A DNA stretch of 64,000 nt. It comes from Ferruginibacter paludis. GTDB taxonomy: Bacteria; Bacteroidota; Bacteroidia; Chitinophagales; Chitinophagaceae. Every line of letters begins with the position of its first letter. Positions within the stretch are counted from its first letter, which is position 1. A program made the translations under genes and the position numbers. Shown piece after piece: positions 53,854 to 62,158 of this stretch. Under the pieces are notes generated by a model. The model was not told the origin of the DNA, made no database searches, and worked only from the letters and a program-made list of their open reading frames with translations. The stretch lies in assembly GCF_030409685.1 (NCBI RefSeq), contig NZ_JAUFQJ010000008.1, positions 1-64,000 on the forward strand, in the 5' to 3' direction.

Positions 53854-55209
53854 ATGTGGCTTAATAATATTTTAGAGACCATTGGCAATACGCCGCTTAT
53901 TAAATTAAATAAGATCACCAAAGATTTGCCTTGTACGGTACTGGCAAAGGTGGAATATTTTAATCCCGGCAACAGCATAAAAGACAGGATGGCGTTGAAA
54001 ATGCTTGAAGTGGCCGAAAAAGAAGGAAAGATAAAGCCCGGCGGAACTATCATTGAAGGTACCAGCGGCAACACCGGAATGGGCCTTGCATTGGCAGCCT
54101 GCGTTAAAGGCTACAAATGTATTTTCACCACAACAGATAAACAATCCAAAGAAAAGGCGGATATTCTAAAAGCCGTAGGTGCAGAAGTAATTGTTTGTCC
54201 CACGAATGTAGACCCTTCGGATCCGAGGTCGTATTATTCGGTTAGCAAAAGGCTGGCAACTGAAGTTCCCAATAGTTGGTATGTAAATCAGTATGACAAT
54301 TTAGCCAACAGACAAACACATTATGAACAGACAGGTCCGGAGATTTGGGAGCAGACTGAAGGGAGAGTTACGCACCTGGTTGTAGCAACTGGTACAGGTG
54401 GAACTATTGTTGGCACAGGTAAGTATTTAAAAGAGAAAAATCCTGATATTAAAGTTTGGGCAATTGATAGTTATGGATCTTTGTTAAAAAAATATTTTGA
54501 AACTGGCGAACTGGATCAGAAAGAAGTTTATCCCTATATAAGCGAAGGATTTGGCGAAGACTTTGTGCCTGCCAATTATGATATGAGTGTTATTGACGCC
54601 TTTACAAAAGTGGCAGATAAAGATGGTGCTTTGATGGCACGGCGGATAGCAAAAGAGGAAGGTATCTTCTGTGGCTATAGCGCAGGCAGTTGTCTCCAGG
54701 GAATGTTACAATTAAAGAGCGAGCTAAAAAAAGACGATGTTGTGGTACTGATATTCCACGACCATGGCAGTCGCTACGTTGGAAAAGTTTACAATGATGA
54801 GTGGATGCTTGAAAGAGGATTTTTAGAAATGAAAACTTTTAAAGACCTCATCAGTGGTCGTGGTACGCAAAGACTGATTACTTTAAGCTCCGGGCAAACC
54901 GTAGCCGAAGCCATCGACCTGATGAAGGAATATGATATAGAAAATATTCCGGTGCTACAAGATGGCGCCACAATTGGTGCTATATCAGCAAGCGGATTGT
55001 TTAATAAAATCCTGGATGATGCCAATGTGAAATGGAAAAAAGTGGAATCAGTACTGGAAAAAGCCTATCCGGAAGTAGCTTTCGACACGCCAGTAGAACG
55101 TTTAAGCGCCTTTATAAACAAAGAAAATGGTGCAGTATTAAGTCGTGACGAAGCTGGCTCGCTACATATTGTAACAAAGTACGATATAATTCAGAGCCTT
55201 ACTAAATAA
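53854..55209 (+). CDS. Cystathionine beta-synthase with CBS domain pair
   Basis: This 451-residue protein has a PLP fold-type II core at 1-~320: IGNTPLIKLNKI, the PLP-lysine in NPGNSIKDRMALKM near residue 42, the substrate loop EGTSGNTGMGLALAA near 70-84, and ATGTGGTIVGTGKYL for phosphate binding. A CBS pair follows at ~335-451 (FKDLISGRGTQRLITLSSGQTVAEAIDLMKEYDIENIPVL). It condenses serine and homocysteine to cystathionine, or makes cysteine or H2S. The CBS pair may bind an adenosyl ligand. It stands alone just upstream of the ncRNA block. Confidence 0.93.
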   Translation: MWLNNILETIGNTPLIKLNKITKDLPCTVLAKVEYFNPGNSIKDRMALKMLEVAEKEGKIKPGGTIIEGTSGNTGMGLALAACVKGYKCIFTTTDKQSKEKADILKAVGAEVIVCPTNVDPSDPRSYYSVSKRLATEVPNSWYVNQYDNLANRQTHYEQTGPEIWEQTEGRVTHLVVATGTGGTIVGTGKYLKEKNPDIKVWAIDSYGSLLKKYFETGELDQKEVYPYISEGFGEDFVPANYDMSVIDAFTKVADKDGALMARRIAKEEGIFCGYSAGSCLQGMLQLKSELKKDDVVVLIFHDHGSRYVGKVYNDEWMLERGFLEMKTFKDLISGRGTQRLITLSSGQTVAEAIDLMKEYDIENIPVLQDGATIGAISASGLFNKILDDANVKWKKVESVLEKAYPEVAFDTPVERLSAFINKENGAVLSRDEAGSLHIVTKYDIIQSLTK

Positions 55210-55379
55210 AGTGAAGAGTTCCGTTATTTAGTTGTTGTTTATTGATTTACAATCTAGTTGTAGATTTTATTCCATTATAAATAATAACAAACGGGATAAC
55301 AAATAATTTATATAACAGTAATTTTACGGTTTAACAATGGGATAATTCCTTCGGTTTTTTCGGTATCCGTGTTCGCTGC

Positions 55380-55393
55380 ACAGTATTTACTGT
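55380..55393. promoter_or_regulatory. Palindrome upstream of ncRNA copy 2
   Basis: ACAGTATTTACTGT is a perfect 6-2-6 palindrome 26 nt upstream of the -33 triplet of the copy 2 promoter. Copy 1 keeps the right half (GTATTTACTGT, about 16848-16858) at a similar distance. It may be an operator. Confidence 0.45.
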
Positions 55394-55419
55394 ACCCAAA
55401 AAATAGCGCAAGAATGCGC

Positions 55420-55450
55420 TTGTCTAATAGCTGGATCTTTTGCATTTTTG
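55420..55450 (+). promoter_or_regulatory. Promoter of ncRNA copy 2
   Basis: TTG (55420-55422), 20 nt, CATTTTTG (55443-55450), then TATCAGAAG. Same spacing and downstream sequence as copy 1. Confidence 0.7.
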
Positions 55451-55844
55451 TATCAGAAGTTGATTGATAGGAATTAAATATCAATCTCGTCCAATATCCT
55501 GATAAACCGAAAAAATAGCTAGAATCCAACTAATCGCTGAAAAACTACCTAATCCAATATCAGTCAACTTCTTTTTATTTTTACGTTTTTCAAACTAATT
55601 GATATTGCAACATCCAGTGCAAAAACCAACAACGAATTCCTTTGAAGACACAAGATCCAACATGCCGAACTTACGCAATAAAAGCGATGATGGTTCAAAA
55701 AGCTAACCCTGAGACCAGCCAAATCATTTACAGGTTTGATCTGGAAGCGCTAACCACGCAAAAAGTGTAACCCCTGAAATTGCCGGCCTTGCCGGAAACA
55801 TCTTACTTCCACACGCCCATCAAACAGCTGTGGAAGTTTTTTTT
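55451..55844 (+). ncRNA. Structured ncRNA family, copy 2
   Basis: The first 125 nt match copy 1. Segment 55455-55469 pairs with 55558-55572 to close a domain containing CCAATATC motifs, followed by CTTTTTATTTTT. The second half (55600-55800) changes character and resembles copies 3 and 4. It has one core (ACGCAATAAAAGCGATGATGG, about 55673-55693), then TGGAAGCGCTAACCACGC, then CCCTGAAATTGCCGGCC with a small GCCGG hairpin, and finally the terminator. It therefore links the two halves of the family. No open frame of note. Confidence 0.7.
55805..55844 (+). terminator. Terminator of ncRNA copy 2
   Basis: ACTTCCACA (55805-55813) pairs exactly with TGTGGAAGT (55829-55837), followed by eight T residues counting the last stem base. 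Confidence 0.9.
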
Positions 55845-55975
55845 AAGGTTCACTTTAGTGTAAAACCAGGTTTGTAGCAAGTTTGCTGATTTCTACGTAG
55901 ATATCCTACTACACAAATGAATAAATACGCTACCCTGCGTAATTAATGAACGATAAAAATAGCGTAATGCTGCTC

Positions 55976-56006
55976 TTGTGAGGGTAGTGTAGGTATCGCA
56001 TCTTTG
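55976..56006 (+). promoter_or_regulatory. Promoter of ncRNA copy 3
   Basis: TTG (55976-55978), 20 nt, CATCTTTG (55999-56006), then TATCAGAAAG. The eight-base box is identical to that of copy 1. Confidence 0.7.
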
Positions 56007-56109
56007 TATCAGAAAGTTATGGGTTGAAAAATCAAAACAATCTGATCCAGCAAAACAAAAAAACAGTAATCGATTTCCTTTGAAAACTGCAACATTCAAC
56101 ATCCTGAAA

Positions 56110-56346
56110 CTATGCTGTTAAAAGCGACGATGTTTCAAAAAACCAAAACCAATATCCCGGATCTATGCTGTTAAAAGCGACGATGATCAAAACCAGTAAA
56201 CCAATATCCTTGTCTATGCTGTTAAAAGCGATGATGACTTGAAAGACCAACAAAAAACCAATATCCGGATCTATGCTGTTAAAAGCGACGATGATCCAAA
56301 AACCAACAAACCAATATCCTAGCCTATGCTGTTAAAAGCGACGATG
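56110..56346 (+). repeat. Tandem array inside ncRNA copy 3
   Basis: Cores at 56110-56132, 56163-56185, 56214-56236, 56271-56293 and 56324-56346 are identical except for one C/T change in the third. The linkers are similar to one another in sequence (AACCAA-rich, then CCAATATCC), unlike CRISPR spacers. Confidence 0.9.
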
Positions 56347-56456
56347 GCAAAAGACCAGAACACTGAAACCAGTAAATTGATTCAACACGATTTTTCTGGT
56401 AGGTAGCCCGCAAATGTAATCCTGAACAGTCAGTTGCGGCTGACGCACAAAATCTT

Positions 56457-56499
56457 ACTTCCACAGGCTATGAAAAACTAGATAGCTGTGGAAGTTTTT
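56457..56499 (+). terminator. Terminator of ncRNA copy 3
   Basis: ACTTCCACAG(G)CTAT pairs with ATAGCTGTGGAAGT with one bulge, followed by TTTTATTTT. Confidence 0.88.
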
Positions 56500-56620
56500 A
56501 TTTTAGCGCCCCCCATTTATCCATGCATCCGCTATTATTAGTAAAAGTCCGTGCCTGTTTCACGGAAAAATACGCCCCGGAAGGTAATTCATGCAATCAT
56601 AAAAATGAGTACAGGTGCGC

Positions 56621-56651
56621 TAGTTTAGTACATAAAAGGTTCGGATATTTG
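56621..56651 (+). promoter_or_regulatory. Promoter of ncRNA copy 4
   Basis: TAG in place of TTG (56621-56623), 20 nt, GATATTTG (56644-56651), then TATCAGAAAG. Both boxes are weaker than in the other copies; the spacing is kept. Confidence 0.55.
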
Positions 56652-57119
56652 TATCAGAAAGTCAGGCTAAAAAAACCAGGTCTTTCTTTCCAGAACAATC
56701 CAAAACAAAAGAACAATCCGTTTCCTGAAAGATCCGAGTCTATGCTGTAACAAGCGAGAATGCTCAAAAACCAATATCCCGGAACTATGCTGTAAAAAGC
56801 GATGATGATCCAAACTTTAAATCAATATCCTTGTCATTTACCCAAAAGGCGTTCATGACATGAAGAACCAAAAAGCCAATATCCCGGAACTATGCTGTAA
56901 AAAGCGATGATGATCCAAAACCAATGACCCAATATCCTGGCCTATGCGTAAAAGCGATGATGGCAAAAAAGACCGAATACTGAAACCAGACAATTCATTT
57001 AAACTGATTTTTCTGGAGCGTTTACCACGCTAAAAGTAAATCCCTGAAATGCCGGCCAGCCGGCGAGCAAAATGTTTCTTCCACAGACTATGAAGACTAA
57101 TAGCTGTGGAAGTTTTTTT
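56652..57119 (+). ncRNA. Tandem-repeat ncRNA, copy 4 (five units, one degenerate)
   Basis: Cores of CTATGCTGTAAAAAGCGATG type start at 56740, 56785, 56890 and 56942 (the last shortened). A degenerate unit lies at about 56835-56858 (CATTTACCCAAAAGGCG). Linkers again end CCAATATCC, with CCGGAA or TTGT after. The 3' domain has GAGCGTTTACCACGCT and GCCGGCCAGCCGGC hairpins, matching copy 2. Copies 3 and 4 look like tandem duplicates that have drifted, with copy 4 drifting more. Confidence 0.68.
57078..57119 (+). terminator. Terminator of ncRNA copy 4
   Basis: CTTCCACAG (57078-57086) pairs exactly with CTGTGGAAG (57104-57112), then seven T residues. Confidence 0.9.
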
Positions 57120-57221
57120 ATTTATTCCATTCGGTTTTATTTCCGTTTTTTCAGGTGCACATTTATTCCCCTCAATTAAAAGTTACTGGCGAATTTATAT
57201 TATGAATGGGCGTGTCACAAT

Positions 57222-57250
57222 AAAAAAGACCGCTTCAATCGAAGCGGCCT
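57222..57250 (-). terminator. Terminator after the Prc-type protease gene
   Basis: Minus strand: CCGCTTC, loop GATT, GAAGCGG, then TCTTTTTT. It lies 23 nt past the stop and isolates the protease gene from the ncRNA block. Confidence 0.88.
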
Positions 57251-57272
57251 TGATGCAAAATAGCTATTTAAA

Positions 57273-59489
57273 CTAATTCTGTTTCTTTGATTCTGCAGAT
57301 GCAGCATTTACAGCGATATTCGTTTGATTGATCATATTGTTCATCACCTTTACGGTTTCATCTACATAAATGTCTCCTTTTAACCTGTCTAAAAACTGCT
57401 TATTTCTGTCCATCCTGTCCTTATCAGTACCCAAACCGGTTGTATCTGCCGGATTGTTCAATACCGTTAATTCTTTAGGCAATTTATATAAACTGTCCAA
57501 TTGTTTGTAAGCTGTTTTCATTTGCTGAAGATCAGCCTTGTATTTTGTAAGATTCAGTGACACTTCTTTATCATTCTTTTTATCTATCCATTCAATTTGT
57601 TGTTTCATTGACTGGAAGGTGCTGCTGGTATTCACCTGATCTTTTGCTGCGTTAATAACAGCATCCGAGCTGTAGGTACTAACCCATGGGTGGTAGTCTG
57701 CCTTGTTAATCTCATCCCAGTTTAAGGCTGCATCATTGTCTTTTTCCCTGGATTTAAAAAATTCATACCTGTCGGGAATTACTACATCCGGTGTAACGCC
57801 CTTTAATTGAGTGGCGCCTCCGTTAATGCGGTAAAATTTCTGCAGTGTTAACTTAACAGTTCCCAGATCTTCTGTGTTTTTTGCAAAAGCAGGATTTTCT
57901 GCTTCCGGATTTAACGGGATAGTGCGTTGTACTGTTCCCTTTCCATAAGTTGATGTACTGCCAATGATAATACCGCGTTTATAATCCTGGATAGCCGCCG
58001 CGAAAATTTCAGAAGCAGAGGCACTGCCTTCATCCACCATAACTGTTAAAGGGCCACTGTATAAAATGCTTTTATCCCTGTCTTTCCATAAATACGGCTG
58101 CTTTTCGTCTCTTCCCCTTACCTGGCAAATAGGACCATCTTCAATAAACAATCCTGCCATTTTTACCACTTCAGGTAAAGATCCGCCGCCATTACCACGC
58201 AGGTCCATCACAATACCTTCCACATTTTCGGCTTTTAATTTTACAATTTCTTTGGCCACATCTTCGGAGCATTTTGCACCATTGGGTTTTTCAAAATCCA
58301 TGTAAAATTCCGGCAGGTAGATATAACCAATCTTGTGTTCTCCTTTAATAATAGCACTTTTGGCGAATGTATCTTCCAGTTTTATCTCGCCTCTTTTTAA
58401 GCTTACTATTTTTATACTACCATCGGGTTTACGAACGGTCAGTCTAACTTCTGTTCCTGCTTCAGAACCTCGGATCAGTTTTACAGCATCGGTGACAGCA
58501 TAGCCGGTTACATCAACCGGTTCTGCATTACCCTGGCCGATTTTTATTACTTCGTCGTTTACACCTATCTCGCCAGATTTCCAGGCGGGCATTCCAGTTA
58601 TAAGACTGGCAATTTTTATTTTACTTTCTTCTTCTTTTAATTGAGCACCGATACCATAAAATTTTCCACTCATCATTTCATTAAAACCACGACTATCAAC
58701 AGGTGCAAAGTAATTGCTGTGCGGATCCATTTCACCTGTTATTGCATTTACAAAAGAACTGAACAACTCGTCATTCGTGTTATGCGTTTTAAGCGTAGTG
58801 AAATAACGGTCAATTTGTTTGCGGATCATATCTCTTGCTTCTCTTTCCAGGGTGGAATCTGCTTTATAAACAAACTTTTTGGGGGCTGCCTTTCCAAGGG
58901 CTCCGGCGCTATCTGCAGCAAACAAAGGCTTTTTATTTTTATTGGCTTCCCGGTCATCCAGCATATCAGAGTATTTGCTAAGCACCATATACTTTAAACG
59001 CTTGCGCCATGCTTCTTTTTTATCAGCTTCTGTTTTGGGATAACTTAATTTATCACCATCCAGCAAAACATTTTCATCTTTAGTAAAATCAAATGGTTTG
59101 CTCAGGAGGTCGGTAAAATACTGTGATGCCTGGTTGAGGCGGCGGGTATAACTGTCATTTATTGCATAGAATGATTCCAGTTTAGCACCATGAATCTCAT
59201 CATCTATCCTGTTTTCAAACTTTGAAAAACTGTCAATATCACTTTGCAGAAAGATACTTTTATCTTCATCCAGATCTTTTACAAACCGGTTCAGCACCTG
59301 TTTGGAAAAACTGTCATTGATATTTTTTGGGCTGTAATGGCCCTGTTCCAGCAACATTCCCACATTGCGCAATATCTTTTCATTTTTTGTCTTTGGATTG
59401 TCTCCTCCCCCACGTCCCTGAGTTTGAAAAGCTACGAAGAGGCTTGCAACCGTTAACACCAGTAAAACCGGTAAAAATTTTTTACTCAT
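57273..59489 (-). CDS. prc: Carboxy-terminal processing protease (Prc/Tsp-like)
   Basis: This 738-residue protein has a signal peptide (KKFLPVLLVLTVASLFVAFQ) and an N-terminal helical domain (~40-220). A PDZ domain follows at ~240-330 (GIGAQLKEEESKIKIASLITGMPAWKSGEIGVNDEVIKIG). The S41 core has VMDLRGNGGGSLPEV, the catalytic Ser in DEGSASASEIFAAAI and Lys in STYGKGTVQRTIPL. The C-terminal domain is Lys/Asp-rich, like DUF3340. It degrades or trims periplasmic proteins. This is the long Tsp type, distinct from the shorter S41 protease at 52132. Eight more codons are open upstream of the chosen start. Confidence 0.93.
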   Translation of the reverse strand: MSKKFLPVLLVLTVASLFVAFQTQGRGGGDNPKTKNEKILRNVGMLLEQGHYSPKNINDSFSKQVLNRFVKDLDEDKSIFLQSDIDSFSKFENRIDDEIHGAKLESFYAINDSYTRRLNQASQYFTDLLSKPFDFTKDENVLLDGDKLSYPKTEADKKEAWRKRLKYMVLSKYSDMLDDREANKNKKPLFAADSAGALGKAAPKKFVYKADSTLEREARDMIRKQIDRYFTTLKTHNTNDELFSSFVNAITGEMDPHSNYFAPVDSRGFNEMMSGKFYGIGAQLKEEESKIKIASLITGMPAWKSGEIGVNDEVIKIGQGNAEPVDVTGYAVTDAVKLIRGSEAGTEVRLTVRKPDGSIKIVSLKRGEIKLEDTFAKSAIIKGEHKIGYIYLPEFYMDFEKPNGAKCSEDVAKEIVKLKAENVEGIVMDLRGNGGGSLPEVVKMAGLFIEDGPICQVRGRDEKQPYLWKDRDKSILYSGPLTVMVDEGSASASEIFAAAIQDYKRGIIIGSTSTYGKGTVQRTIPLNPEAENPAFAKNTEDLGTVKLTLQKFYRINGGATQLKGVTPDVVIPDRYEFFKSREKDNDAALNWDEINKADYHPWVSTYSSDAVINAAKDQVNTSSTFQSMKQQIEWIDKKNDKEVSLNLTKYKADLQQMKTAYKQLDSLYKLPKELTVLNNPADTTGLGTDKDRMDRNKQFLDRLKGDIYVDETVKVMNNMINQTNIAVNAASAESKKQN

Positions 59490-59645
59490 AATAAACTGCT
59501 GGATTTTAAGCATGATATAAAATTAACGGAAAAATGATTGTGTTTATTGGATTAACAACTGATTAAGGTCTAATGTTTTCCTAAAAATTGATGAGTGGCA
59601 ATAATTCTGCCATATATCGGTCTGAATCGGTTTCGGCCTGAAAAT

Positions 59646-59673
59646 GAAAAAGCGTTTTGCACTTGCAAAACGC
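59646..59673 (-). terminator. Terminator after the Ser/Thr kinase gene
   Basis: Minus strand: GCGTTTTGCA and TGCAAAACGC arms (59652-59661, 59664-59673) with a minimal loop, followed by TTTTTC. Confidence 0.8.
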
Positions 59674-59714
59674 CCGCTTAACAACCACCAAAACTCACTT
59701 TTACAATAGAAAAA

Positions 59715-61331
59715 CTAATAGTCGTTGGCAGGGATAAAATCCTTTTTCAATAACCAACCCCTCGTTTTTGTACCATCATCGCCCTTTATTTCTACATACA
59801 CAAAATCATTTTTTTCATCAAGAGTTGTAAAATTTACAGAGCCGGAAGTTAAATAAACATTGCGTCGGGTGGTTTTGTCCGGCATATCATAAAAATAAGC
59901 GGTGTTAATTACCTCATATTCGTTTATTGCATGATGCTTCTTTCTATGCGACGTGGAATCTCCCGTCACGCCCGTTTTTTTAACCGGTTTAAGATGTTCG
60001 CCTGTAGTTGCACTTGCATTTTTAGCCCACTTATTTTTTATTTTTTTGTCTGGTTTATTTGCTGCTACGAGCGATGAATCTGCAGGAATTATTGGTGGCT
60101 TATCATTCAGCTGAGCCCCAACTTCAGCTTGATTTTCCTTACCCGGATTGTAGAATTTGTTGTACGCGGTAAAGCCAGTTAAGCCTAGTGCAACAAGTAG
60201 CACCACAAAAAACAATGGTTTTGAAATTCCACCTCGCTTCTTAAGACTTGAGTGATATAATTCCTTATCCTTCGCTTCCACCTGGTACTGCAATTCGCTC
60301 AGCAATGCCTCTTTAGCCGCCAGCTGATTTTGTAAATTGTTTATTTGGCTCCGCCAGGTCAATTCATCAATTGACATTATGGGTGCTTGTATTACAGAAA
60401 CAGGAATGTTTTTTTTCCTTTCCTCCGCCAGCGCTCCTTCATGTATAAACTCCTGTAACTCACTGCCATTTTTAAAGCGTTTGGAAGGACTTTTTTCGAG
60501 ACACTTGTAGATCATCGTAATCAGCCACAATGGAATCTGCATTTCTCTTTCCTGCTTCTCGCTGTTCCATAAATCGCTGATGGCTTCGCGGCGGAGCGTG
60601 ATGATATCCGGCGGCAATGTTTCCATGTGTGCCAGCATTACCGCGTTTCTCGCCATCTCGCCTTTGTTGGTTAAAGGAAAGGGAACGATGCCAGCCAGTA
60701 GTTCAAAAAGGATAATGCCAAAACTATAGACGTCGGTCTCAAACAATGTCTCGCCGCTGCTTTGCTCGGGTGCCATAAATTCAATGGCGCCGGCATAGCG
60801 AATGCTGGTACGTCTTTGTTCATCTGACATTACAGACAAACCAAAATCCAGCAACATATAATTACCGGTACGCTGATTGAATTTTACGTTGTTGCTTTTG
60901 ATATCACCATGCTTGATATTTGCCCGGTGACAGTGGGCCAATGCATTCGCTAACTGGTCTGCAACCTTGATGGTTTCCTTCACCGTAAACACAGGTTCAT
61001 AAGGCGGTTTTAGCAATTCACCCAGGTCGGGGCCTTCTATATATTCCATTTCAATGTAAGGCAAATTGCCGGAACTGGTAATGCCCGAAGCAATAATGCT
61101 GACTACATTCGGGTTGGGAATTTCATTTACCTTTTTTAATTTCTGCACTTCATTCTGAAAAGAGGCAAAATGTTTGTCATCTTCCGTTTCGCTGGCGATG
61201 GGTGTTGGGATGATTTTTATTGCCGTGATGATTTCACCGGTCTTCCTGGCCTTATACACAGAGCCCTGTCCGCCCGATTTTAATGCACCGAGATTTTCCA
61301 ATCCTTCTGTTATCGTAAATACTTTTGCCAT
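59715..61331 (-). CDS. Membrane-anchored Hanks-type Ser/Thr kinase with SH3-like tail
   Basis: This 538-residue protein has a kinase domain at ~1-290: GGQGSVYKARKTGEIITAIKII (ATP loop and Lys), ANIKHGDIKSNNVKF (catalytic loop with HGD instead of HRD), LLDFGLS (DFG) and MAPEQ. A coiled coil follows at ~310-360, then one membrane segment near 368-388 (KPLFFVVLLVALGLTGFTAY), a Lys/Thr-rich linker, and a C-terminal SH3-like domain (YEVINTAYFYDMPDKTTRRNVYLTSG ... GWLLKKDFIP). Start at 61331 (MAKVF) lies one nt from the FHA gene's stop. With the FHA and PBP genes it suggests phospho-control of cell-wall synthesis. Confidence 0.9.
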   Translation of the reverse strand: MAKVFTITEGLENLGALKSGGQGSVYKARKTGEIITAIKIIPTPIASETEDDKHFASFQNEVQKLKKVNEIPNPNVVSIIASGITSSGNLPYIEMEYIEGPDLGELLKPPYEPVFTVKETIKVADQLANALAHCHRANIKHGDIKSNNVKFNQRTGNYMLLDFGLSVMSDEQRRTSIRYAGAIEFMAPEQSSGETLFETDVYSFGIILFELLAGIVPFPLTNKGEMARNAVMLAHMETLPPDIITLRREAISDLWNSEKQEREMQIPLWLITMIYKCLEKSPSKRFKNGSELQEFIHEGALAEERKKNIPVSVIQAPIMSIDELTWRSQINNLQNQLAAKEALLSELQYQVEAKDKELYHSSLKKRGGISKPLFFVVLLVALGLTGFTAYNKFYNPGKENQAEVGAQLNDKPPIIPADSSLVAANKPDKKIKNKWAKNASATTGEHLKPVKKTGVTGDSTSHRKKHHAINEYEVINTAYFYDMPDKTTRRNVYLTSGSVNFTTLDEKNDFVYVEIKGDDGTKTRGWLLKKDFIPANDY

Positions 61332-61332
61332 A

Positions 61333-62103
61333 TTAATAATTGCCCCCCGAATAAGTAAATTCAAGCACAGCCGAATCGCCTAAAATAACCTGGTCACCTT
61401 CCTGCAACCGGTGCCCGACTTCTATTGCCTGCATTTTAATCAGCACACCTTCGGGCGTCCGCACTTTCATTTTATTGTTGGGTGGAATACCCCCTTCATC
61501 TGCAAAAACCAGGAAGGAGTTACTGTCTGCTTCCCATTCAATGTGCGCATGCTGGCGGCTTACAGAACGGTTGATTTCATTGGGTTTAAAGGCGATGGTA
61601 TTTTTGCGCATGTAGTTGCCGGCGGCCTGCACTTTAGCTTCGCGGCCAATATTGATTCTCCCGTTTGCTGCATCAAGCGAGTAGCTTTCATGCTCCGCTT
61701 CACCATTCAATACCTTAATGAAAGCCTGGCTCTTTTTATTGATAAGACCAGATTTTTTTGTAGAGATAAACACGGCTGCATTGATGTCTTTTATCAGGTC
61801 AGCCTGTGGCGGGAATTTGTCTGTAAAAACAATATCACATTTAAAAGATGGTGATAAGGTGATGGCATAATCATCCGCTATGCGCTGTACTTCTTCCAGT
61901 TTAAATTTGCCGGGTACATTGGCAAACACTGCCGCTTCATACAAATGTTTTTCCGCATCACTGCAATTGATAAAAATATAAACGCCCATGATGTTGGCAC
62001 CTTCTCCGCCCTGCGCCCGCTGCAATCTTTCTTTGATGAACTGCGATAAAATGTTGCGGATAAACTTTACATCGTGCGGACGTTCTTTGAATAACTTAAA
62101 CAT
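61333..62103 (-). CDS. FHA-domain protein
   Basis: The 256-residue product has an N-terminal region of unknown fold (1-~135: FKLFKERPHDVKFIRNILSQFIKERLQRAQ ... IFINCSDAEKHLYEAAVFANVPG). The FHA domain lies at ~140-256, with INIGREAKVQ (Gly-Arg) and INRSVSRQHAHIEWEADSNSFLVFADEGG (Ser-x-x-His and Asn), ending GDQVILGDSAVLEFTYSGG. FHA domains bind phosphothreonine, so it is the natural reader of the adjacent kinase. It starts 55 nt after the penicillin-binding protein gene ends. Confidence 0.88.
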   Translation of the reverse strand: MFKLFKERPHDVKFIRNILSQFIKERLQRAQGGEGANIMGVYIFINCSDAEKHLYEAAVFANVPGKFKLEEVQRIADDYAITLSPSFKCDIVFTDKFPPQADLIKDINAAVFISTKKSGLINKKSQAFIKVLNGEAEHESYSLDAANGRINIGREAKVQAAGNYMRKNTIAFKPNEINRSVSRQHAHIEWEADSNSFLVFADEGGIPPNNKMKVRTPEGVLIKMQAIEVGHRLQEGDQVILGDSAVLEFTYSGGNY

Positions 62104-62158
62104 ATTTGGGTTACTTTTTTAAAATGATTTATTACTGTTATGCTCATCACTGCCTGCA

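Larger units (their letters stand above)
56007..56499 (+). ncRNA. Tandem-repeat ncRNA, copy 3 (five units)
   Basis: Five units with a 23-nt core beginning CTATGCTGTTAAAAGCGA and ending GATG start at 56110, 56163, 56214, 56271 and 56324. Spacing is 53, 51, 57 and 53 nt. Between cores are A/C-rich linkers ending CCAATATCC plus three to five nt. Linkers differ in length by amounts not divisible by three, so the array is not coding. The 3' part (GATTTTTCTGG ... GTTGCGGCTGACGC) and terminator resemble those of copy 4. The 5' leader (56007-56109) lacks the closing stem of copies 1 and 2. Confidence 0.7.

Noticed and set aside
55210..55380. Riboswitch or leader downstream of cystathionine beta-synthase
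   Set aside because: The stretch is AT-rich with no clear paired elements and follows, rather than precedes, the gene.
56110..56400. Repeated small peptides starting MLLKATM from the array cores
   Set aside because: Unit lengths of 53, 51, 57 and 53 nt do not keep one frame, most frames stop within 20-25 codons, and the core variation is not biased to third codon positions.
56523..56750. 75-codon plus-strand frame in the ncRNA block
   Set aside because: It covers the promoter and leader of ncRNA copy 4, has no homologous frame in copies 1-3 and no recognisable features.
56110..56962. CRISPR array
   Set aside because: The cores are regularly spaced, but the intervening sequences resemble one another (A/C-rich, CCAATATCC) instead of being unique spacers, and no cas genes are present.
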